From: Alphaproteobacteria bacterium | GTDB lineage: Bacteria > Pseudomonadota > Alphaproteobacteria > UBA6615 | DNA length: 64,000 bases | NCBI GenBank assembly: GCA_021774445.1 | Contig: JAJFJA010000015.1 | Location: 310,001-374,000, forward strand | Direction of reading: 5' to 3' | Made by a program: the position numbers and the translations under genes | Notes under the pieces: generated by a model | Databases searched by the model: none | Told to the model about the DNA's origin: nothing | What the model saw: only the letters and a program-made list of their open reading frames with translations | In this document: positions 1 through 10,317 of the stretch, piece after piece | How positions within the stretch are numbered: the stretch's first letter is position 1 | Layout of the letters: each line of letters begins with the position of its first letter

Positions 1-471
1 TAGTTGCACGCCGAAGCCATCCTCGTTCGCGCTGCGGACGTATGAATTGACACCGTCCGCACCGATGACGAGGTCGGCTGCCAGATCTTCGACCGTCGCA
101 GTCGCGTGGTTAAACCGCATCTCGACGCCGGTATCGCGGGCGATTTTCTGTAAGATCTGTAACAACCTTAGGCGGCCGATGGCGAAAAAGCCGATCCCGT
201 CTATGACGACTTGTACGCCCTTATGGACAAGCGTCATGTTCCGCCAGCGTGCCATATGTGGCGTGATGGTGGCATAGAGGCCTGGGTCGTCAGCGGCAAG
301 AAAACCTAATGCTTGCTCGGAGAAAACGACGCCGAACCCGAAAGTCGCATCGGCGGCGTTTTGTTCGGTGATCCGGACTCGCGCCGCCGGGATGGTGCGT
401 TTCAATAGCGTCGCTACATAGAGGCCGGCGGGACCGCCGCCGAGAATCTCGATGTGCGAAAGTCGCGTCAT
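1..471 (-). CDS. FAD-dependent monooxygenase, 3' part outside window
   Basis: The first 157 codons of a flavoprotein hydroxylase; the gene continues past the left edge. The N-terminus has the dinucleotide-binding motif GGGPAGLY, and FGFGVVFSEQAL matches the segment seen in salicylyl-CoA 5-hydroxylase and 2-aminobenzoyl-CoA monooxygenase type enzymes. An IGADGVNSYVR segment matches the conserved DG region of this hydroxylase class. ATG at 471 is placed directly before the Rossmann strand. It lies 30 bp downstream of the sugar-importer permease on the same strand and could be the last gene of that operon, though an aromatic-CoA substrate would not obviously fit a sugar importer. Substrate is unknown; only the family is secure. 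Confidence 0.8.
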   Translation of the reverse strand, partial: MTRLSHIEILGGGPAGLYVATLLKRTIPAARVRITEQNAADATFGFGVVFSEQALGFLAADDPGLYATITPHMARWRNMTLVHKGVQVVIDGIGFFAIGRLRLLQILQKIARDTGVEMRFNHATATVEDLAADLVIGADGVNSYVRSANEDGFGVQL

Positions 472-501
472 TCCCCGGCGGGCCGCGACCGTTGGCGCGC
501 G

Positions 502-1515
502 CTAGAGATAGCGATTGCGGATCACGGTCTTGAACGAATCCAACAAGACGGCCGCAAGCACCAGGCCGCCGCGGATTACCTGCATGAAGTGAGGCGGCAG
601 ACCCATGACGTTGATCGCGGTGTCGATGCTGCTGAGCAGCAGGACACCGGCGAAGACACCGCTGAGTCGGCCGGTACCGCCGGTTAGGCTGACGCCGCCG
701 ATCACCACCGCGGCAAATGCCTCGAACAACATGCCGGTGCCGAGATTGGCCGTCGCGCCGTTGGTGCGCGCGGCAAGCAGCCAACCGGCGAAGGCCGCCA
801 AAACACCGGATAGCACAAAGACGGTGATGACTATTCGTTCGACGGGAATGCCGGCGCGAAACGGCGCCGTGATATTGCCGCCGATCAGATAAATGTAGCG
901 GCCAAATGTCGTGCGCCGCAGCAGGAAACTGAAGACGACGTAGGTTGTGACAAGAAGGATAACCAGAACCGGAATGCCCAGCGGTTCGGCGCTGGCGATG
1001 CCGCGGAAGTTATCCGGCAGCCCGTAAACCGAGCGGCCGCCGGACAGCACAAGGCCGAGGCCACGGATGCCGATGAAGGCGGCCAGGGTTACGATGAAGG
1101 CGCTGATCTTTAGTTTGACGACGAGATAGCCGTTGCCCAGGCCGACGACCGCGCCGAATGCCAGTGACAACAGAAGTGTCAGGGGCGTGCTGATATCGAG
1201 GCCGAGACCAGCACCGTTGGCACCGACCAGCAGCGCCGCTAGCATCGCCGAAAATGCCATGACGGATTCGATGGAGAGATCCATGTGGCCGGCCATGATA
1301 GCCATGGAGAGGCCGACGGAGAGAATGCCGACGAAAGTCGCTTGGCGCAGAATATTGATGAAGATCCCGATCTGGAAGAACTGGTCGATGGCGGCGGAGA
1401 AAACGGCCAAGACGATGAACAGGATTAACCAGACCAAATGATCCAGGACGAAACCGATGATCGCGCGTGGGACATCAGGAGCGACCTCACTCGCCGTAGC
1501 GGATTGCGTGGTCAT
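502..1515 (-). CDS. sugar ABC transporter permease (RbsC/FrcC type)
   Basis: 337-residue inner-membrane permease of the ribose/fructose importer family. Many hydrophobic segments are visible, along with the family-typical LSVGLSMAIMAGHMDLSIE and VVIGGVSLTGGTGRLSG stretches, the latter being the loop that couples to the ATPase. The ATG follows a GGGG-type ribosome site. It forms an import system with the binding protein just upstream (1618-2670) and the ATPase beyond it (2716-3480). Length is normal for the family. Imported substrate cannot be told from sequence; the kinase and SelA-like enzyme in the same operon suggest a sugar or sugar acid. Confidence 0.92.
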   Translation of the reverse strand: MTTQSATASEVAPDVPRAIIGFVLDHLVWLILFIVLAVFSAAIDQFFQIGIFINILRQATFVGILSVGLSMAIMAGHMDLSIESVMAFSAMLAALLVGANGAGLGLDISTPLTLLLSLAFGAVVGLGNGYLVVKLKISAFIVTLAAFIGIRGLGLVLSGGRSVYGLPDNFRGIASAEPLGIPVLVILLVTTYVVFSFLLRRTTFGRYIYLIGGNITAPFRAGIPVERIVITVFVLSGVLAAFAGWLLAARTNGATANLGTGMLFEAFAAVVIGGVSLTGGTGRLSGVFAGVLLLSSIDTAINVMGLPPHFMQVIRGGLVLAAVLLDSFKTVIRNRYL

Positions 1516-1617
1516 GGTTAAAGCCCCTCGTCGTCTTGGTGGCCTTGCCGGACGTGCGGGTCGGCAGGCCGATGGCCTCCTAGGAGATCATCAGCCTGCC
1601 GTGCCGATATTGACGTC

Positions 1618-2670
1618 TTACTTGACGACCGCAACCGGATCGGTCGGCGCCTGGAGGTTGCCCCAGAAGCGCGACTCATCGACATTGTCCATGGTGATGG
1701 CGGCGCCAGGAACCTTCAGGTTCCAGCCCCAATCCTCTTTGGACAGCACGCCGTCGAGACCGAGTACGTCGTAGGTCCCGGCCGTCAGTTCCTCGCCGTT
1801 GGCGATTTTGTCGATAAACATCGCAACGGCATAGACCTGAGCATAAAGCGGCTGCTCGACCTCAACCTGCTCCCACCCCTTGCGGATCAGGTCCAAGCCG
1901 ACGGGGGCGCCATTGGAGCTAACCAGCATCACCTCGCCAGGCTGCTTGCCCTTGGCCTCCAGAACGGCGACGACGGGGACCGCCAGATGGGCGGCATGGA
2001 CGAATATCAGGTCGATGTCATCGTTCACCAGTAGCTGGTTTTCGGCGATATCGCCGGCATTCGATGCCTCCCACTGCATAGCGGCCTTGGTGATGATTTC
2101 GACATCGCCGTGAGCCGCCATCTCGCCCTCAAAGCCTTTCTGGATATCGAGGGTGTATGAATCGCCCGGGTCGCCGAGAATCTGCAGCACCTTGCCCTTA
2201 ACGGAGCCGTGCCGCTCGGACAGCAGTCGCGAGATCTCGCCGGCGGCGACTTGGCCGATCTCGATGGTGCCGGCGACCGAGGTGAAGTCGCTCATTGTGC
2301 TGGTAATCAAACGGTCGAACTGGATGACCGGAATGCCGGCGGCGCGAGCCTTTTCGATGCCGGGCGTAACCGAATCGAAATCGACGGCGGCCATGACAAT
2401 CGCCTTCGGATTCAGTTGAATGACGTCATCGAGTTGATTGAGCTGGACGTCGGAGCGGTTCTGTCCGTCCAAAGTCTTCACTTCATAACCAATCGAGCTG
2501 AGCGACTTCTCAAGTGAGCTGACGGATTCGGTTTGGAACTCGTCGAGCAGAGTTGGAACCAGATAAAAGATGGTGCCTTTTTCCTGAGCCGTGGCCGGGC
2601 CGGCAAATGCCGCCGCCAACAAGCCGGCCCCGGCAGCGATGCCGACGAGGCCCTTGAGTGTATTGCGCAT
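1618..2670 (-). CDS. periplasmic sugar-binding protein of ABC importer
   Basis: 350-residue type-1 periplasmic binding protein. A signal peptide is clear: a short basic start, a hydrophobic alanine/glycine core, then a cleavage-like ATAQ-EKG. The mature part has the two-lobe RbsB-like pattern, with GIPVIQFDR and a QKGFEGEM segment. The start is fixed by a strong purine-rich ribosome site (AGGAGGAGG) just upstream. It is the capture subunit for the ATPase (2716-3480) and permease (502-1515), encoded between them. The ligand is likely a monosaccharide or derivative. Confidence 0.92.
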   Translation of the reverse strand: MRNTLKGLVGIAAGAGLLAAAFAGPATAQEKGTIFYLVPTLLDEFQTESVSSLEKSLSSIGYEVKTLDGQNRSDVQLNQLDDVIQLNPKAIVMAAVDFDSVTPGIEKARAAGIPVIQFDRLITSTMSDFTSVAGTIEIGQVAAGEISRLLSERHGSVKGKVLQILGDPGDSYTLDIQKGFEGEMAAHGDVEIITKAAMQWEASNAGDIAENQLLVNDDIDLIFVHAAHLAVPVVAVLEAKGKQPGEVMLVSSNGAPVGLDLIRKGWEQVEVEQPLYAQVYAVAMFIDKIANGEELTAGTYDVLGLDGVLSKEDWGWNLKVPGAAITMDNVDESRFWGNLQAPTDPVAVVK

Positions 2671-2715
2671 TCTTTCCTCCTCCTAGTCTGTGGTTGTTAT
2701 CTTGCGCAGTTTTCG

Positions 2716-3480
2716 TCAGGCGACCGCCTGACGCATCAAATTTCCGGTAATCATCCCGACGACAGCCTCCGCCGTCGTCGTCGCCGTCTCATGATCGCCG
2801 GCGACGATGCCGTGGCGAAGCACAACAACGCGGTCGGCGACCTCGAATGCATGCAACATGTTATGGGTGATGACGATCAGCGCGATGCCGCGTTCCTTCA
2901 CGCGTTCGATAAGTTCAAGGCCGCGGCGCGTCTGCTCGACGCCTAGCGCGGCGAATGGCTCGTCCAGAATGACCAATTTTCCGCCCCAATGGACAAAACG
3001 GCAGAGCTCAATGGCTTGTCGTTGGCCACCCGAAAGGTGTTCGACATTGGTTCGTACCGACGGAATGTGTGAGCCGATGTCCCGCAGGGCTTGCTCGGTT
3101 TCGGCCTGCATCTCGCGCTCGCGCATGATCTTGAAGCCGAGCACCTTGTGGCAAAGCTCGCGCCCCATGAAGAAGTTGCTGACGACGTCGACGTTCGGGC
3201 AAAGGGAGAGATCTTGATAGACGGTCTCGATGCCGAGCTTTTTGGCCGTCGCCGGACTGTCGATCCGGGTTGGCTGCCCCTCGAAGAGTATGCGTCCGTG
3301 GTCGGGCTGGAGGGTGCCGGAAATCATTTTCACCAGGGTCGACTTACCGGCGCCGTTGTCGCCAAGGAGGGCGACAACCTCACCCGGCCTAACGCTGAAG
3401 CTGACGTCCCGGAGAGCTTTGACGGGGCCGAAGCTCTTGCCGATATGTTCGACCTCCAGAAGTGGCTCAGCTACGGTCAT
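2716..3480 (-). CDS. sugar ABC transporter ATP-binding protein (FrcA type)
   Basis: 254-residue single-domain ATPase. Walker A is GDNGAGKST, the signature motif is LSGGQRQ, and Walker B is LVILDEPFAALG, followed by the switch histidine in VITHN. Unlike RbsA/XylG, which carry two fused ATPase domains, it has one, as in the FrcA branch, so it would work as a homodimer. It lies between the PLP enzyme and the binding-protein gene in the same minus-strand operon. Confidence 0.92.
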   Translation of the reverse strand: MTVAEPLLEVEHIGKSFGPVKALRDVSFSVRPGEVVALLGDNGAGKSTLVKMISGTLQPDHGRILFEGQPTRIDSPATAKKLGIETVYQDLSLCPNVDVVSNFFMGRELCHKVLGFKIMREREMQAETEQALRDIGSHIPSVRTNVEHLSGGQRQAIELCRFVHWGGKLVILDEPFAALGVEQTRRGLELIERVKERGIALIVITHNMLHAFEVADRVVVLRHGIVAGDHETATTTAEAVVGMITGNLMRQAVA

Positions 3481-3501
3481 TGATCGCCTCTTCCATGCTC
3501 G

Positions 3502-4632
3502 TCAACGTGCCACGGCCAGGGTTGGGCAGGTGTCGGCGCGATCGATGAGCTGTTCGATGCGCTCGCAGACCAGCGACATTTCTGCATCGGTGAGATTGCA
3601 GGGATCGAGGAGCAACGAGATTGGGTCGCTGTCGTGTTCGCGGACATAGATAGCCGGCGTTCCGGCGATCAATTGGGTGCGCAAATCCGCCGGTGTTAGC
3701 TCGGTTCGATTAGGGTCGACCCGCAGCCGCACGCGGGTGATCGGGTTGCCGGTGGGATCCGCTTCTAAGGTAACGGTGAGCGCCGCGACAGCGGTTAGAC
3801 GGTGCGCCGCCGACTTGGCCCGGGATTTCTGTGCCTTCCCGATGGCGCCGTTATCCAGACGCTGCCAACGCTCGAGCGCCGCGATGGCACCGGCAATACC
3901 CTCCTTGCCGATCTTCATGGTGCGGCCGATACCCTGGTCCTGCATACGGCAGGCGGCAACAAGGTCGGCCCGTCCGGCAATGATGCCGCCGGTCAGACCG
4001 CCGAGAAATTTGTGGGCGCTATGAAGTACCAGGTCGGCGCCGGCCGTCAGAAATCCACGCAGATCATGCTCCGCGGCCGCATCGACGATGACCGGCACGT
4101 CGGCGTCGTGGCAGATTTTGCAGAAGCTCGGCAGATCGATCATGCCGGTCTGGGCGGTCTGGTGGGAGACGACGTAAAGGGCGGCCGTGGTCCGGGGACC
4201 GAGGGCGCCCCGCAACAGTTCTGCGGTCGCCCGGTTGATTGTTCCGACCTCGACCAGCCGGGCGCCGGAGAGGCGGACCATTTGGCCGATCTCACCGCTG
4301 AAGTGACAGTTATGGCCCTTGAGCAGGACGACTTCGTTGGGGAGGTCAGCGCAGTCGGGAAGCCTTTCGACTTTGGCAAGGTCGGTGCCGGTGATGGTGG
4401 CGGCGGTGGCGACCGTGATGGCGGCGGCGGCACAGGCCGTCATGTGACCAGCGTCGGCGCCAGTGGCCTCGACGATGGTGCGCGATGCGGCATCGAGAAG
4501 GGCGTCCATTTCGACGAACTTTGGCAGGACCGCGGCGGCGGCGGCGATAATCTCGTCCGGCACGGCGGAGGCCCCAAGCACCGTCATGGTGCCGGCGGCA
4601 TTGATGACCGGGCGAAGTCCCAGCTCTGCCAA
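3502..4632 (-). CDS. SelA-like PLP enzyme, probably a lyase of sugar-acid catabolism
   Basis: 376-residue PLP-dependent protein of the selenocysteine-synthase-like fold. The likely Schiff-base lysine is K208 in HSAHKFLGG; a phosphate-binding region and VIVDAAAEHD (cofactor-pairing Asp) precede it. It is much shorter than true SelA, and no selenocysteine machinery is nearby. Members of this branch next to sugar importers and kinases include D-glucosaminate-6-phosphate ammonia lyase and related dehydratases. Its place between the PfkB kinase and the importer genes fits a lyase acting on the phosphorylated import product. The exact reaction is inferred, not shown. Confidence 0.75.
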   Translation of the reverse strand: MAELGLRPVINAAGTMTVLGASAVPDEIIAAAAAVLPKFVEMDALLDAASRTIVEATGADAGHMTACAAAAITVATAATITGTDLAKVERLPDCADLPNEVVLLKGHNCHFSGEIGQMVRLSGARLVEVGTINRATAELLRGALGPRTTAALYVVSHQTAQTGMIDLPSFCKICHDADVPVIVDAAAEHDLRGFLTAGADLVLHSAHKFLGGLTGGIIAGRADLVAACRMQDQGIGRTMKIGKEGIAGAIAALERWQRLDNGAIGKAQKSRAKSAAHRLTAVAALTVTLEADPTGNPITRVRLRVDPNRTELTPADLRTQLIAGTPAIYVREHDSDPISLLLDPCNLTDAEMSLVCERIEQLIDRADTCPTLAVAR

Positions 4633-4729
4633 TCATACCTCCCGTTGGACCGTCGTCTTGTATTCCGGATGTTATGGCGAATGACGGCGTGGCGAAAGGG
4701 ATAGTGTGCCGATTGGTCCCAGTCTGCCG

Positions 4730-5665
4730 TTACGGACAAGCGGCCGCGGCGATGGCGCTGTAGTCCCGGGGTGACGTGGAGATTGCACTCGACGCGACTT
4801 TTACACCGATTTCCATGGCCTCGCGGGTGTCGCGACTACGGGCTTGAGCCCATAGAAATCCGGCGTTAAAGCAGTCGCCGGCACCGATCGTATCGACGAC
4901 TTGAACGGGTGGTGCCGGCGTGTGGATAACGTGCAGGTTGTCGTCTAAGGTCATTGCACCGCGCGGGCCGAGCTTGACGATGGCCTGGCCGCTGGCGGGC
5001 ATATGCTCGCGGAGCATCTGCAATCCGGTTTCGAGCTTATCGCTGTCGCAGCCCGTCAGGCCACAAAGCTCGACCTCGTTGAGCAGGAGCAAATCGACGC
5101 GAGTGATCCAGTCCCTCGCGTTCCGTTTGATCTCCGGCGTCCAGCCATTGGGCGGCCAACCGGTATCCAAGGCGACGCGGGCGCCATTGGTGCGCAAATG
5201 CTCGAAAAGTGCCGGGTAGCTCTCAGTAAGTCGCGGGGTCAGAAAACTGCCGGTTATCAGGGCGGTGGCGCCTCGGATGGTCTCCGGAGCGAGATGGCTG
5301 AGAACGTCGGCCGCGGCGAGATCCTCGACATGACCACGGTTGCTGAAGAATGTGCGTTCTCCGTCGGGGTGGGTGATGCCGACCGAGAAACTGGTAACCC
5401 GGGCGCTGGCCGTCCAGTCTGCCGCCAAGTCGCCGAAACGGGTGCGGAGCCATTGGCCGAAGAAGTCCTCGCCCATGGTACTGAGCAGGCGCTGGTCGCA
5501 GCCCAGGGCGCGAAGGGCGAGGGCGGTGTTGCCGGCCGCGCCGCCTTCCCGCAATTCGCTGTTTTGCATAAGCACCTCGGTTCCCGGTGTCGGCCAGGGC
5601 GCCTGAGGCCCGAGAATAATGTCGAGATTGACGTTGCCGATCGTAATGATCTCTATGGGTGCCAT
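4730..5665 (-). CDS. PfkB-family carbohydrate kinase
   Basis: 311-residue ribokinase-like kinase. The N-terminal GNVNLDIILG and the glycine-rich REGGAAGNTALAL are the substrate-side signature; the C-terminal DTIGAGDCFNAGF holds the anion hole and catalytic base (D264). It is the first gene of the leftward operon leading to the SelA-like enzyme and sugar importer, so it probably phosphorylates the imported compound. Substrate could be a sugar, sugar acid or nucleoside. Confidence 0.9.
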   Translation of the reverse strand: MAPIEIITIGNVNLDIILGPQAPWPTPGTEVLMQNSELREGGAAGNTALALRALGCDQRLLSTMGEDFFGQWLRTRFGDLAADWTASARVTSFSVGITHPDGERTFFSNRGHVEDLAAADVLSHLAPETIRGATALITGSFLTPRLTESYPALFEHLRTNGARVALDTGWPPNGWTPEIKRNARDWITRVDLLLLNEVELCGLTGCDSDKLETGLQMLREHMPASGQAIVKLGPRGAMTLDDNLHVIHTPAPPVQVVDTIGAGDCFNAGFLWAQARSRDTREAMEIGVKVASSAISTSPRDYSAIAAAACP

Positions 5666-5830
5666 ATGCCGGGGGTCACTCGGTCGCCGCTGATGCTTGG
5701 CCCACCCGAGCGGGTAGGTACCGCAACCTATGCGATGGCGGCGCCAGGCTCAAACGGCATCACAAAGTGAAGGCTTGCACGGCTGCTTCGACGCCTCGCG
5801 ATTACGAAAAAGGATTTTACTAACAGCCTA

Positions 5831-6169
5831 TTAGATGAGCTTGCCGTCGAAGGGGTTGTGGCCGGACCGGTCCTCGATCTCGATAACCCAAATGTCGGGG
5901 TCGCGCGAGACGGCCCGGTCGATATAGGCGTCGGCGTCGGCTTCCGGCACGAGCGCGCCCGCAAGAGCGCCGAGCCAGCCGAGATTGCCCTCCAAATCCC
6001 GGGCCTGGGAAAGCACCCGGCAGCCGCCCTCGAATTGGTTGATCTTGAGCAGCACGGTGCCGCCCTTGGCCTCGCCCTTGCGGGCGACCGTGGCCGGAAT
6101 ACCGGCATCCATGCAGCGGCGCACATGAGCCATGACCCAAAGGTCGGTGGGTAAGCGGTCGTCGGGCAA
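5831..6169 (-). CDS. DUF1491 family protein
   Basis: 112-residue cytosolic protein with the DUF1491 pattern: an N-terminal RLPTDLWVMAHVRRC block, a central GGTVLLKINQFEGG strand, and a C-terminal acidic WVIEIEDRSG near the end. The family is small and typical of alphaproteobacteria; its function is unknown. The start is TTG at 6169, chosen because the conserved block begins a few residues later and no in-frame ATG precedes it. It stands alone, divergent from the hydroxylase at 6318. Confidence 0.85.
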   Translation of the reverse strand: MPDDRLPTDLWVMAHVRRCMDAGIPATVARKGEAKGGTVLLKINQFEGGCRVLSQARDLEGNLGWLGALAGALVPEADADAYIDRAVSRDPDIWVIEIEDRSGHNPFDGKLI

Positions 6170-6317
6170 TGTGGGGGCCTCGCGAAATGGTCGGTCGGCG
6201 GAACTGTACCGTCTGCGAACGCATTAATACAAACGGAGAGGGGCCGGCGGCCGCTTGCTTGGCCGGGTGATGGGCGGTATCCAAAGGCATGCTCCAATGC
6301 TTTCGACGGGATTGGCG

Positions 6318-7523
6318 ATGAACGGTTTCGCCGATCGGGTGGTGGTGGCCGGCGGTGGCCCGACCGGGCTGGTCACGGCCTTGTCGCTGGCTAAGCAGGG
6401 GATTCCGGTACTGCTGCTCGAAGCGCAGAAGTTGCCGCATGATCACCGGAGGGCGACGACTTTTCATCCGCCGACGCTGGAGTATCTCGATGCCTTGGGG
6501 GTGCTTGACGCGGTCCTCGACAACGGTCGCATCACGCCGGTGTGGCAGTTTCGCGACCGTCATGCCGGTTGCGTTGCCGAATTCGACCTGGCGGCGCTGA
6601 ACGACGAGACGCCGCATCCTTACCGTGTGCAATGCGAACAATACAATTTGAACCATGCTCTCTATCGGTCATTGCGGGACAGCGACGGCGTAGAGCTGCT
6701 GATGGGGGCGCGGGCGGTGGACGCGACGCAGGACGCCGACGGGGTGACGGTAACGGTCGTGCTGGCAGATGGCGGTCGGGAGGATTTCGGCGGTCGTTTT
6801 CTGGTGGCTGCCGACGGGGCGCGCAGTGCTGTTCGCCGGCAGCTCGATGTGCCTTTCGACGGCTTTACCTATGAGCAGAAGGTGGTGCAATACGGTACTC
6901 AGTTCGACATCAGTGAGGCCATTCCCGATGTTGCGGGGGTCGCCTATATCTCCGATCCGGACGAGTGGTGTGTTCTGCTGCATTTGGATGACTATTGGCG
7001 GGTGACCTTCAGCGCGCGATCCGACGAGGACGATGACGCGGCAATGACCGACGATGTGGCCGAGGCGCGCATGGCCGCGTTCCTGGGCACCCGTGGTGCG
7101 AAACTGGCACTGCATCGCAATGTCTGGCGCATTCACCAGCGGGTTGCCGATACCATGCGCGTCGGCCGCATTCTGCTGGCCGGTGACGCGGCCCATATCA
7201 ATAGCCCGATCGGCGGCATGGGCATGAATAGCGGCGTCCATGATGCCGTCAATGCTGCCGACAAGCTGGGCAAAGTATGGCGCCGCGAAGGGGAAATCGA
7301 CCTGCTGGACCGATATAGCCGCCAGCGGCGGCATGTGGCGTTGGCGGATGTACGGGAGCAAACGGTTCGCAATACGCGGTTCCTGAACGAGAAAGACCGT
7401 AAGGTGCGCGCGGAAAGCCAGAAGAAGCTGAGGGAGGTCGCCGCCGATCCCGTAAAGGCGCACGACTACATGATGCGCAGCGCGATGATCAGCGGACTGC
7501 GGGAAGCCAATGCCCTGGCGTAA
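6318..7523 (+). CDS. FAD-dependent hydroxylase (MhpA/UbiH-like)
   Basis: About 401 residues if started at ATG 6318, which places the FAD motif VVVAGGGPTGLVTA near the N-terminus; in-frame ATGs at 6255 and 6297 are possible but add non-conserved residues. It has the DG motif (VAADGARSAVR) and the second FAD motif (LLAGDAAHINSPIGGMGMNSG) of class-A flavoprotein monooxygenases of the 3-(3-hydroxyphenyl)propionate hydroxylase and related group. It would use NAD(P)H and O2 to hydroxylate an aromatic ring. Substrate unknown; its neighbours (DUF1491, glnS) give no pathway hint. Confidence 0.85.
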   Translation: MNGFADRVVVAGGGPTGLVTALSLAKQGIPVLLLEAQKLPHDHRRATTFHPPTLEYLDALGVLDAVLDNGRITPVWQFRDRHAGCVAEFDLAALNDETPHPYRVQCEQYNLNHALYRSLRDSDGVELLMGARAVDATQDADGVTVTVVLADGGREDFGGRFLVAADGARSAVRRQLDVPFDGFTYEQKVVQYGTQFDISEAIPDVAGVAYISDPDEWCVLLHLDDYWRVTFSARSDEDDDAAMTDDVAEARMAAFLGTRGAKLALHRNVWRIHQRVADTMRVGRILLAGDAAHINSPIGGMGMNSGVHDAVNAADKLGKVWRREGEIDLLDRYSRQRRHVALADVREQTVRNTRFLNEKDRKVRAESQKKLREVAADPVKAHDYMMRSAMISGLREANALA

Positions 7524-7535
7524 GAGGCAGCTTGC

Positions 7536-9218
7536 CTAGCCCTTGGCTTGCATCTTTGCCCACGCATCGCGCAAGCCGATGGTGCGGTTGAAGACCAACG
7601 CATTGGGGCGGGAGTCAGGGTCGGCGCAGAAATATCCCTGACGTTCGAACTGAACCGCTTGACCAGCCTCTGCCGTAGCGAGGTGGGGTTCCAACTGACA
7701 ACCTTTCAGGGTCACCAAGGCGTCGGGATTTAGGTCATTCTGCAAATCGTCGCCGGCTGGGTGCGCGGCGTGGAAAAGGCGGTCGTACAGGCGGATCTCC
7801 GCAGGTACGGCGTGGGCGGCGGAGACCCAGTGGATAGTCCCTTTGACCTTACGGCCATCCGGCGCGTTACCGCCGCGGGTAGCGGGATCATAGGTGCAGC
7901 GCAGCTCGATCACGTTGCCGGCGTCGTCTTCGATGACTTCCTGGCAGGTGATGAAATAAGCAAAGCGCAGACGAACCTCGCGACCCGGTGAGAGGCGGAA
8001 GAATTTGCGTGGCGGATCCGCCATGAAATCGTCGTGCTCGACGTAAATTTCCCGGGAGAAGGGCAGGGGGCGGGTGCCGGCGCTTTGATCCTGGGGGTTG
8101 TTGGTGGCCTCGAGCTGTTCGGTCTCTCCCGCCGGGTAGTTGGTGATGGTCACCTTGAGAGGCTTCAGAACGGCGAGGCGGCGTGGCGCCGTCGCGTTCA
8201 GGGTCTCGCGGATACTGTGCTCGAGCATGGCCAGCTCGACCGTGCTGTAACTCTTGGAGATGGCCAATTGGCCGATGAAATCGCGGATTGCGGCCGCTGG
8301 GACGCCACGGCGGCGGAAGCCGGAAAGGGTGGGCATACGCGGGTCGTCCCAGCCATCGACATAGCCATCTTGCACAAGGCGCATGAGCTTGCGCTTGGAT
8401 AAGACCGTGTGGGTCAGGTTAAGGCGAGAGAACTCATACTGCCGTGGTCGGCTGGGGACCGGCAGATTATCCAGAAACCAGTCATATAAGGGTCGATGAT
8501 CCTCAAATTCCAATGAGCAGAGCGAGTGGGTGACACCCTCGATGGCGTCGGTCTGGCCGTGGGCAAAGTCGTAAGTCGGGTAAATGCACCAGTGCTCCCC
8601 CGTGCGCGGGTGGGGGGCGCGCAGAATGCGATAAAGCACCGGGTCACGGAGATTGACGTTGTCGGCGGCCATATCGATCTTGGCGCGCAGGACGCGGGTC
8701 CCGTCGGGGAACGCGCCGGCCCGCATCTGCCTCAGCAGGTCGAGGCTTTCTTCCGACGTGCGATCGCGAAAGGGGCTGTTGCGGCCGGGCTCCGTGAGAG
8801 TGCCACGGTACTCGCGCATTTGGTCGGCAGACAAATCATCAACATAGGCCTTGCCGGTCTGCACCAGGGCCTCCGCCCACTGGTAAAGTTGTTCGAAATT
8901 GTCCGAGGCGAAATAGAGATGTTCGCCCCAGTCGAAGCCAAGCCAGCGGACATCCTGTTTGATGGCATCGATGAACTCGATCTCTTCCTTGGCCGGGTTG
9001 GTGTCGTCGAAGCGCAGGTTACAATGGCCGCCAAACTCCTGCGCGACGCCGAAATTCAAACAGATCGCTTTGGCATGGCCGATATGGAGGTGGCCATTGG
9101 GCTCCGGCGGAAACCGGGTGACGATTTCGGTATGGCGCCCGGCATCGAGGTCACTGCGAATGGCGTCGCGAATGAAATCCCTCGGGACCTCGGCAGATGG
9201 GGTGTCGGTGGCCGACAT
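7536..9218 (-). CDS. glnS: glutaminyl-tRNA synthetase
   Basis: 560-residue class-I aminoacyl-tRNA synthetase charging tRNA-Gln. The signature [15 protein letters not shown] (HIGH motif) lies near residues 35-50, and VLSKRKLM is the KMSKS-equivalent. The C-terminal part has the beta-barrel anticodon-binding region. Start ATG at 9218 is chosen because the E. coli-like N-terminus begins there, with a GGAG ribosome site upstream; a longer reading frame to 9428 only overlaps the next gene. Many alphaproteobacteria lack GlnRS and use GatCAB, so its presence is a lineage marker. Confidence 0.97.
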   Translation of the reverse strand: MSATDTPSAEVPRDFIRDAIRSDLDAGRHTEIVTRFPPEPNGHLHIGHAKAICLNFGVAQEFGGHCNLRFDDTNPAKEEIEFIDAIKQDVRWLGFDWGEHLYFASDNFEQLYQWAEALVQTGKAYVDDLSADQMREYRGTLTEPGRNSPFRDRTSEESLDLLRQMRAGAFPDGTRVLRAKIDMAADNVNLRDPVLYRILRAPHPRTGEHWCIYPTYDFAHGQTDAIEGVTHSLCSLEFEDHRPLYDWFLDNLPVPSRPRQYEFSRLNLTHTVLSKRKLMRLVQDGYVDGWDDPRMPTLSGFRRRGVPAAAIRDFIGQLAISKSYSTVELAMLEHSIRETLNATAPRRLAVLKPLKVTITNYPAGETEQLEATNNPQDQSAGTRPLPFSREIYVEHDDFMADPPRKFFRLSPGREVRLRFAYFITCQEVIEDDAGNVIELRCTYDPATRGGNAPDGRKVKGTIHWVSAAHAVPAEIRLYDRLFHAAHPAGDDLQNDLNPDALVTLKGCQLEPHLATAEAGQAVQFERQGYFCADPDSRPNALVFNRTIGLRDAWAKMQAKG

Positions 9219-9330
9219 GCGCTCTAGCTCCAGTACTTGGCGAGCCCGCGGACGAACGGGAGGTCTGTCTGCCAGAAATCCGGCGCCGGGCCAAGGCGCT
9301 TGCGTGCCAGTGGGCCGAGTGCCACTGGGC

Positions 9331-10317
9331 CTAGTTGTCGAGATAGTCTTCGATATAGGCGGCGACGATCTCGTCGAGGTCGCTCTCGCGCGGTAGCCCG
9401 AGCGCGGTGGCGCGCCGGTAGCTGGCATCGAGGGGCCAAGTTGCGACGATCTTTTCGATGAACGGATCCGGCTCGATCGCGATGGGTCCCAGCGGACGAT
9501 CGCCGGCGACCCGTTTGAGGGCCGCTATCATGTCGCCCACCGTGACCGTAAGGCTCGGCAGGCTCACCGCACGGTCGTCGCCGATGGCGTCACCGTCCGC
9601 CTCGTGAAGCGCAACGAAACCGCCGACAATGGCGCGATACCCGAGCAGCGGCATGACGGCTTCAGGCCCGACCGGCAGGATGCAAGGCTGGCCATTCAGG
9701 GGCTCGCGAAAGACGCTGCTGACGAAACTGGAGGCCGCGGCGTTCGGTTTGCCGGGGCGGATGATGACGGTCGGCAATCGCGCCGAGCGGCCATCGAAGA
9801 AGCCCTTACGCGTATAGTCGTTGATCAGCAGCTCGCAGGCCGCCTTGGTCATGCCGTAGGTGGTCTGTGGCGTTTGCTTGGCGTGGTCGCCGACCACGTC
9901 GGCCATGGCGGAGCCGCCGAAGACGGCGATTGACGACGCGAAGACCAAGCGAGGCTGCCCGGCGCGGGCGCGCAGCGCCTCGAAGACGTTGAGGCCTCCC
10001 GTAAGGTTAACCCGGATGGCGAGATCGAAGTCCTTCTCGCCCCCGCCGCTGACGACGGACGCGAGATGGAAGACCGAGATGTCATCGCGGTCGACGAGGC
10101 TGGAAACAGTTTCTCGGTCAGAGATGTCGCCACTTATCACTTTGACCCGCTCGTCCCACTCCGGCGCCCGTTCGGTGGGGGTGACGGCGTCAAACAGGAC
10201 CAGTTCGTCGATAGGCTCCGATCTGCCTGACGGCCCCGTGAGGTTGCCGCGGGCCAGCAGATCGGCCGCTAAACGGCGGCCTATGAACCCTGTTCCTCCG
10301 GTGATAACGACCTTCAT
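9331..10317 (-). CDS. denD: NAD-dependent epimerase/dehydratase, D-erythronate dehydrogenase-like
   Basis: 328-residue extended SDR. It opens with the NAD-binding [17 protein letters not shown]; the active site has YGMTKAACE (Tyr-x3-Lys), and [10 protein letters not shown] carries the partner Ser. The overall arrangement, including [15 protein letters not shown] and the C-terminal [13 protein letters not shown], resembles DenD, which oxidises D-erythronate to 2-dehydro-erythronate. The partner genes of that pathway (kinase, isomerase, decarboxylase) are not beside it, so a different sugar acid or nucleotide sugar is possible. The ATG is divergent from the globin gene, with 211 bp between. Confidence 0.75.
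   Translation of the reverse strand: MKVVITGGTGFIGRRLAADLLARGNLTGPSGRSEPIDELVLFDAVTPTERAPEWDERVKVISGDISDRETVSSLVDRDDISVFHLASVVSGGGEKDFDLAIRVNLTGGLNVFEALRARAGQPRLVFASSIAVFGGSAMADVVGDHAKQTPQTTYGMTKAACELLINDYTRKGFFDGRSARLPTVIIRPGKPNAAASSFVSSVFREPLNGQPCILPVGPEAVMPLLGYRAIVGGFVALHEADGDAIGDDRAVSLPSLTVTVGDMIAALKRVAGDRPLGPIAIEPDPFIEKIVATWPLDASYRRATALGLPRESDLDEIVAAYIEDYLDN

Noticed and set aside
3802..4704. 300-codon plus-strand open frame
   Set aside because: Antisense to the SelA-like gene; Gly/Asp-rich shadow composition and no motif.
9224..9331. 33-codon frame between denD and glnS ending at 9224 (GTG start, ends KYWS)
   Set aside because: No ribosome site or homology, and it overlaps the glnS leader. 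Could be read-through, but unsupported.
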